64,000 nt of DNA, taken from Pomphorhynchus laevis. Its lineage: Eukaryota > Acanthocephala > Palaeacanthocephala > Echinorhynchida > Pomphorhynchidae. Below, piece by piece: positions 60,666 through 64,000 of this stretch; position 1 is the first letter of the stretch, and the number at the start of each line of letters is the position of its first letter. The DNA lies in the NCBI GenBank assembly GCA_012934845.2, contig WNNJ02002372.1, forward strand, positions 86,970 through 150,969, written 5' to 3'. The notes under the pieces are model-generated. The model did not search any database, was not told the DNA's origin, and worked only from the letters and a program-made list of their open reading frames with translations. The position numbers were made by a program, and so were the translations under genes.

Positions 60666-61535
60666 TCTTACTGACGATGGCTGCCGGCTATCACATGACC
60701 GTCTAGGAGTGACGAGAGTTTGCAGACTGAAGAATATGCTCGATTCGAACACTTACTTAAAGATACGGAAAGAATTGCTGTTCGCAATCTCGAGCAATAC
60801 CGATTCAAACGAAACTCTTATGATTACATAGAAAGAATTGATCCACTCAATCTCGGTTTCTTACAGTCAAGCATCCGAAAGTTTGATCGTCTGGTTGTTT
60901 ATGATGGTCTGCATTGCAAATTGTTGGATTTAAGAGCTAACGCTACCAACAATTCAGCTAGATGTCGGAAATGCATTTTCACAATGTCACAGAGGCAGCC
61001 GAAACGGTGTGTGATAGTTCATCTTACTGACGATGGCTGCCGTCTATCACATGACCGTCTAGGAGTGACGAGAGTTTGCAGACTGAAGAATTTGCTTGAT
61101 TCGAACACTTACTTAAAGATACGGAAATAATTGCTATTCGCAATCTCGAGCAATACCGATTCAAACGAAACTCTTATGATTACATAGAAAGAATTGATTC
61201 ACTCAATCTCGGTTTCTTACAGTCAAGCATCCGAAAGTTTAATCCTCTGGTTATTTATGATGGTCTGCATTGCAAATTGCTGGATTTAAGAGTTAACGCC
61301 AACAACAATTTAAGCTAGATGTCGGAAATGCATTTTCACAATGTCACAGAGGCAGCCGAAACGGCGTGTGATAGTTCATCTTACTGACGATGGTTGCCGG
61401 CTATCACATGACCGTCTAGGAGTGACGAGAGTTTGCAGACTGAAGAATATGCTCGATTCGAACATTTACTTAAAGATACAGTAAGAATTGCTATTCGCAA
61501 TCTCGAGCAATACCGATTCAAACGAAACTCTTATG

Positions 61536-61536
<1 letters not shown>
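60666..61536 (+). repeat. 357-base tandem array, right half (about 2.4 units, plus sense)
   Basis: The same units in opposite orientation. The switch is abrupt at about 60,664 (ATCAAACTTTC then ATCTTACTGACGATGG). In the first unit the two frames are fused into one 136-codon frame (60,720-61,130). The half ends at a TA tract. Confidence 0.85.

Positions 61537-61586
<50 letters not shown>
61537..61586. repeat. (TA)n microsatellite at right edge of the array
   Basis: About 25 TA repeats directly after CTTATGATTAT of the last unit. Confidence 0.97.
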
Positions 61587-61590
<4 letters not shown>

Positions 61591-61630
61591 TTGAATATTA
61601 ACCGAGAAGAAGGACAATTATTGCATATTT

Positions 61631-61695
61631 ACACAAATATTGATTAAGAAAAGCTTTCGACTTCTCACTGAAGTCTTCGTCAGTTATATTTGTGT
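61631..61695 (-). ncRNA. Hammerhead-like motif with distal stem I
   Basis: Minus strand: ACACAAAUAU, AA, core CUGACGA, extra A, stem GACUUC / GAAGUC (loop AGUGA), GAA, AGCU, then a spacer and AUAUUUGUGU, which pairs perfectly with the first 10 bases. Only the extra A between core and stem II and the loose inner stem I depart from a hammerhead. The same GAA + AGCU arrangement recurs at 63,929. Confidence 0.5.
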
Positions 61696-61699
61696 AATA

Positions 61700-62049
61700 C
61701 TGCTTACACGCCGATCTTGTGACTTTATACGCTTAATCATGGAAGTCGGCATCTGTGATGTGTGTTAAGTGTTGTATCACACATATTTTTGAGCAATCCA
61801 CTGCTGTTCACACTGCTTAAGTTTTGCATCGTTGGCAAATCCACCTCGTATGATGGTAACTTGCATTGTGTGATCAGCGTTCGTGATGGTATGTGTTGCC
61901 GCACCGTCGCGTCCTTTACGATTTTTCTTTATATCTGTGCGTCTGTTATTTGATCGGACATTGATTTGTTCTCATGTTTCTCTTACATATTGTTGATGCC
62001 AACGAGTACATTCACACAGATAGACGATATTTTCGGATTTGCAAGTACA
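61700..62049. other. No gene seen; Penelope-like surroundings
   Basis: Less AT-rich than the average. Contains a 63-codon open frame (61,762-61,953) with no family I know. Probably untranslated sequence of a Penelope-like element. Confidence 0.35.
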
Positions 62050-62086
62050 CCAATTCCATACACCCTACTAGGGTGTATGGAATTGG
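62050..62086. repeat. 37-base palindrome
   Basis: CCAATTCCATACACCCTA, C, then the exact reverse complement. It is the inner part of the longer palindrome at 62,108. Confidence 0.9.
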
Positions 62087-62107
62087 ATTGGACCTTGATT
62101 GTATGGA

Positions 62108-62218
62108 ATTGAAAACCAGCTACAGAATCCTTCCTTTATGATATCAAATTCCATACACCCTACTAGGGTGTATGGAATTGGATATCATAAAGGAAGGATT
62201 CTGTAGCTGGTTTTCAAT
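62108..62218. repeat. 111-base near-perfect palindrome
   Basis: Arms of 55 bases around a single C at 62,163, with one mismatch. The outer part reads ATTGAAAACCAGCTACAGAA. Such a long spacer-free palindrome is unstable in replication and cloning, so it is either very recent or an assembly feature. Confidence 0.9.
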
Positions 62219-62765
62219 GCGAAAGTCACCTCGTGTGACATAGCAACTATTCAATACATAAATAAGCATCCATAAAAGGATCACCAGTCCCGATTTCAAT
62301 CGATCTTCATGATCTCATACGATACAATCTACAATAAGCATGCCAGAGTGCATCTCGGACAATGCAGTTTCTAGAGATCATGATGGAAGATTTCATATAC
62401 TTGTGAAATCTGCTAATCCTGGATCGTAGCCTAGTAGTCAAGAGCACTAGCCAAGTACGGAGAGCGACAGCTCGAATCTCGGATAAGTCAAATTTCAAAA
62501 TGCGAAGAGTTTGTAGTCAGCCTTCTGATTAGCCCGGGGCTACCAACATGTGGTAAAAAGCGGGCGAAACGAAAACGGCTGTGGCAATGTGGCCGTAAGT
62601 AGTCAGGGTGTATGGAATTGGATATCATAAAGGTAGGATTCTGTAGCTGGTTTTCAATGCGAAAGTCACCTCGTGTGACCTAGCAACTATTCAATACATA
62701 AATAAGCATCCATCAAAGGATCACCAGTCCGATTTCAATCGATCTTCATGATCTCATACGATAAT
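62165..62765. repeat. Direct repeats (~165 bases) flanking a tRNA-like insert
   Basis: 62,165-62,331 and 62,606-62,763 are about 97% identical (for example GCGAAAGTCACCTCGTGTGA and AAATAAGCATCCAT). The 275 bases between contain the tRNA-like SINE. The second copy ends at a short TA tract (62,764-62,780). Confidence 0.85.
62420..62600 (+). mobile_element. tRNA-derived SINE-like sequence
   Basis: TAGCCTAGTAGTCAAGAGC resembles an A box and AGCTCGAATCTC a B box, spaced about 30 bases apart as in a tRNA. The cloverleaf arms do not pair well enough for a working tRNA. A ~110-base non-tRNA body follows (GCCCGGGGCTACCAACATGT). Confidence 0.45.
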
Positions 62766-62828
62766 ATATATATATATATAATTTTATATCTGACTGTGTT
62801 AAACTGTGCTCCGGGAGCTAATAAGCTT

Positions 62829-63232
62829 CAGTTTCATAATCGTAGATGTTGCCAAAAACCGGAGTTCGATTACAAGTAGAGCAGACTTCCTTATTACTCC
62901 TAGACGAGCTGATGCTAGCCGTCAGCACTCATCAGTAGGGTGAACTACCATCAGTCGTTTCGGCTGCCTTGTGATATATTAAATAGGCATTTCCAAGAAT
63001 TTGATAGCGTGGTAGCATGGACATAGCCTCGTTAAATTAACATGTACTTTCCGGACCATCTGAATTTTATTCGGCAGGAAATTTACTTGCTGTCGTTGCT
63101 TGCTTTTTCACAGGATCCTTTGGAGGATACATTTGCTGCCGGCTATAATCAGCTCGTCTAGGAGTTATAAGGAAGTCTGCTCTACTTGTAATCGAACTCC
63201 GGTTTTTGGCAACATCTACGATTATGAAACTT
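62829..63232. repeat. Inverted repeat arms of a Penelope-like element
   Basis: Left arm 62,829-62,918 and right arm 63,135-63,232 are inverse copies (about 95%), marked by CGTAGATGTTGCCAAAAACC. The left arm continues into a module (CTCCTAGACGAGC, TCGTTTCGGCTGCC) that is a diverged version of the end of the 357-base unit. Confidence 0.75.
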
Positions 63233-63990
63233 CATACAAGGTCTACTTATTCTTTCTTTTTGTTTCTTGTATTTTAGTAGACTTTGTAGGTTACAACTTG
63301 TTCTAAACCCGACCTTTATTTTTTTCCGCAGTAAGAACACAATTTGTAGCCTTATAAAGAAACCTGAGACAAAATTGGCGGACGGCTGCAGCAGGCCATG
63401 TGGGGATAAGCGCTGCAAATGTTGCAACGAAATGAATGACACTGATACGTTTTGCAGCACAATTACAAAAGCGAAATATCATGTTCGCGGTGTGAATATC
63501 TGCAAAAGCAAGGGCGTTTGTTTACCTCGCAATGTGTGAGGCCTGCTCGTATATGTAAGTGGGTCAAACTGGTTGTTAGATAAATATTCGTGCCCTCACA
63601 AGACGATGCGATAAATCACATAATAGGCCTAAGAATGATGGGGCAGCGAGGCATTGCATTGATTATTTTAACCATCAGATGCGTACAACGATATTAGAAT
63701 TTAACATTTTGGATACAGCGAAACGTAAAGAGCGGGATTTATATTGGATTGGGCAGTTGATGGCAGATCGCCACTTAAACAGTGAGCACATCTATCACCT
63801 GCCCTAATACAGGTGGTAGATCTGTGCACATCGATCACTGTTTTGCCTTGCTTTCTGAATATAATTTTCATTATGAATTTATTATGAATTGATAACTTGT
63901 TTTTTATAGATATTTCGTGAAACTTTCACTGAAGAAGGGCAGTGCCCGAAAGCTATGGAAATTTAAATAAAATATACACTGTTTTTTGAT
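63233..63990 (+). mobile_element. Penelope-like element, 3' part with GIY-YIG region, broken
   Basis: Plus strand. Encodes the Cys-rich linker typical of Penelope-like proteins (SRPCGDKRCKCCNEM), followed by remnants of the GIY-YIG endonuclease: VYLAMCEACSYM and VGQTG-like residues, then an RERDLYWIGQL-like helix near 63,735. The family's usual order is RT, Cys linker, GIY-YIG; the RT is not in the window. It is degenerate, with several breaks. The 3' tail holds a hammerhead-like motif. Confidence 0.75.
63924..63961 (+). ncRNA. Hammerhead-like motif at the Penelope-like 3' end
   Basis: UUUC, A, core CUGAAGA, extra A, stem GGGC / GCCC (loop AGU), GAA, palindrome AGCU, AUG, GAAA. The UUUC and GAAA can pair as a short stem I. 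Followed by AAATAAAATATAC, as in the elements at 3.8-5.6 kb. Confidence 0.5.
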
Positions 63991-64000
63991 TTAATTGTGC

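Noticed and set aside
58995-61130. A tandem-repeat host protein gene
   Set aside because: Frames lack ATG starts, switch within each unit and reverse orientation mid-array; a module is shared with the Penelope-like flank instead.
58995-61536. Hammerhead ribozyme in the 357-base unit (GAAAC, CTGACGA and CGTC are present)
   Set aside because: The cyclic order of the three blocks is GAAA, CUGANGA, GUC, which no hammerhead permutation uses, and there is no room for two stems between the first two blocks.
62420-62500. Functional tRNA gene
   Set aside because: A- and B-box-like words are present but acceptor, anticodon and T arms do not pair.
1-64000. CRISPR arrays, bacterial operons, LTR retroviruses
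   Set aside because: No spacer-repeat pattern, no ribosome-binding-site-led gene strings, and no paired LTRs or gag-pro-pol order were seen.

Overview
This is an AT-rich nuclear window from a small invertebrate animal (phylum not resolvable from the sequence). The signs are spliced and compact host genes with canonical GT-AG introns, several as short as 38-54 bases, set in a dense graveyard of non-LTR retrotransposons of at least five kinds plus Penelope-like material. There is no bacterial, organellar, LTR-retroviral or Polinton signature.

Host genes. (1) A cyclophilin E homologue with an RRM plus a cyclophilin domain (PPIE, minus strand, 2.6-3.6 kb), intronless. (2) An NF-YA/HAP2 CCAAT-binding subunit at 9.0-10.5 kb, plus strand, probably with one 68-base intron that hides an apparent stop. 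(3) A 14-exon gene for the beta subunit of translation factor eIF2B (EIF2B2, plus strand, 46.2-58.1 kb). I assembled it by hand from short exons; every splice phase agrees and gives 369 residues. Its introns carry LINE pieces, a Penelope-like fragment and long hairpins. (4) A doubtful 66-codon ORF at 8.6-8.8 kb, divergent from NF-YA. These proteins act in different processes (splicing/chromatin, transcription, translation initiation) and show no operon-like link.

Layout of repeats. 0-0.9 kb: AT-rich interspersed repeat whose second copy lies inverted at 37.6-38.5 kb. 3.8-5.6 kb: cluster and 178-base tandem array of short elements bearing a hammerhead-like core. 6.9-7.5 kb: 14-base minisatellite. 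11-20.9 kb: three copies of a Jockey/R1-type LINE, one split by a CR1-like LINE. 21-22.3 kb: two L2-like 3' ends. 22.9-23.7 kb: two foldback elements. 24.6-32.5 kb: a 360-base inverted repeat pair enclosing a LINE with a restriction-like endonuclease and a nearly full CR1-like LINE. 34.1-37.3 kb: a CR1-like LINE with an uninterrupted reverse transcriptase, then a second fragment. 38.5-41.1 kb: L2-like LINE inserted in the 0-0.9 kb repeat family. 42.5-45.8 kb: RTE-type LINE with tandem 5' units. 58.9-61.6 kb: 357-base units in an inverted array between two TA tracts. 61.6-64 kb: palindromes, a tRNA-like SINE and the GIY-YIG end of a Penelope-like element.

The most interesting signal is a set of self-cleaving-ribozyme-like sequences. 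One (57,262-57,312, minus strand) fits the type I hammerhead consensus in the core and all three stems. At least a dozen others keep the core, a 4-6 bp stem II (with covariation) and a short palindromic stem III, but have one extra base next to stem II. They sit in Penelope-like contexts, a family known to carry hammerhead motifs. All calls come from reading the sequence; no database or folding program was run.
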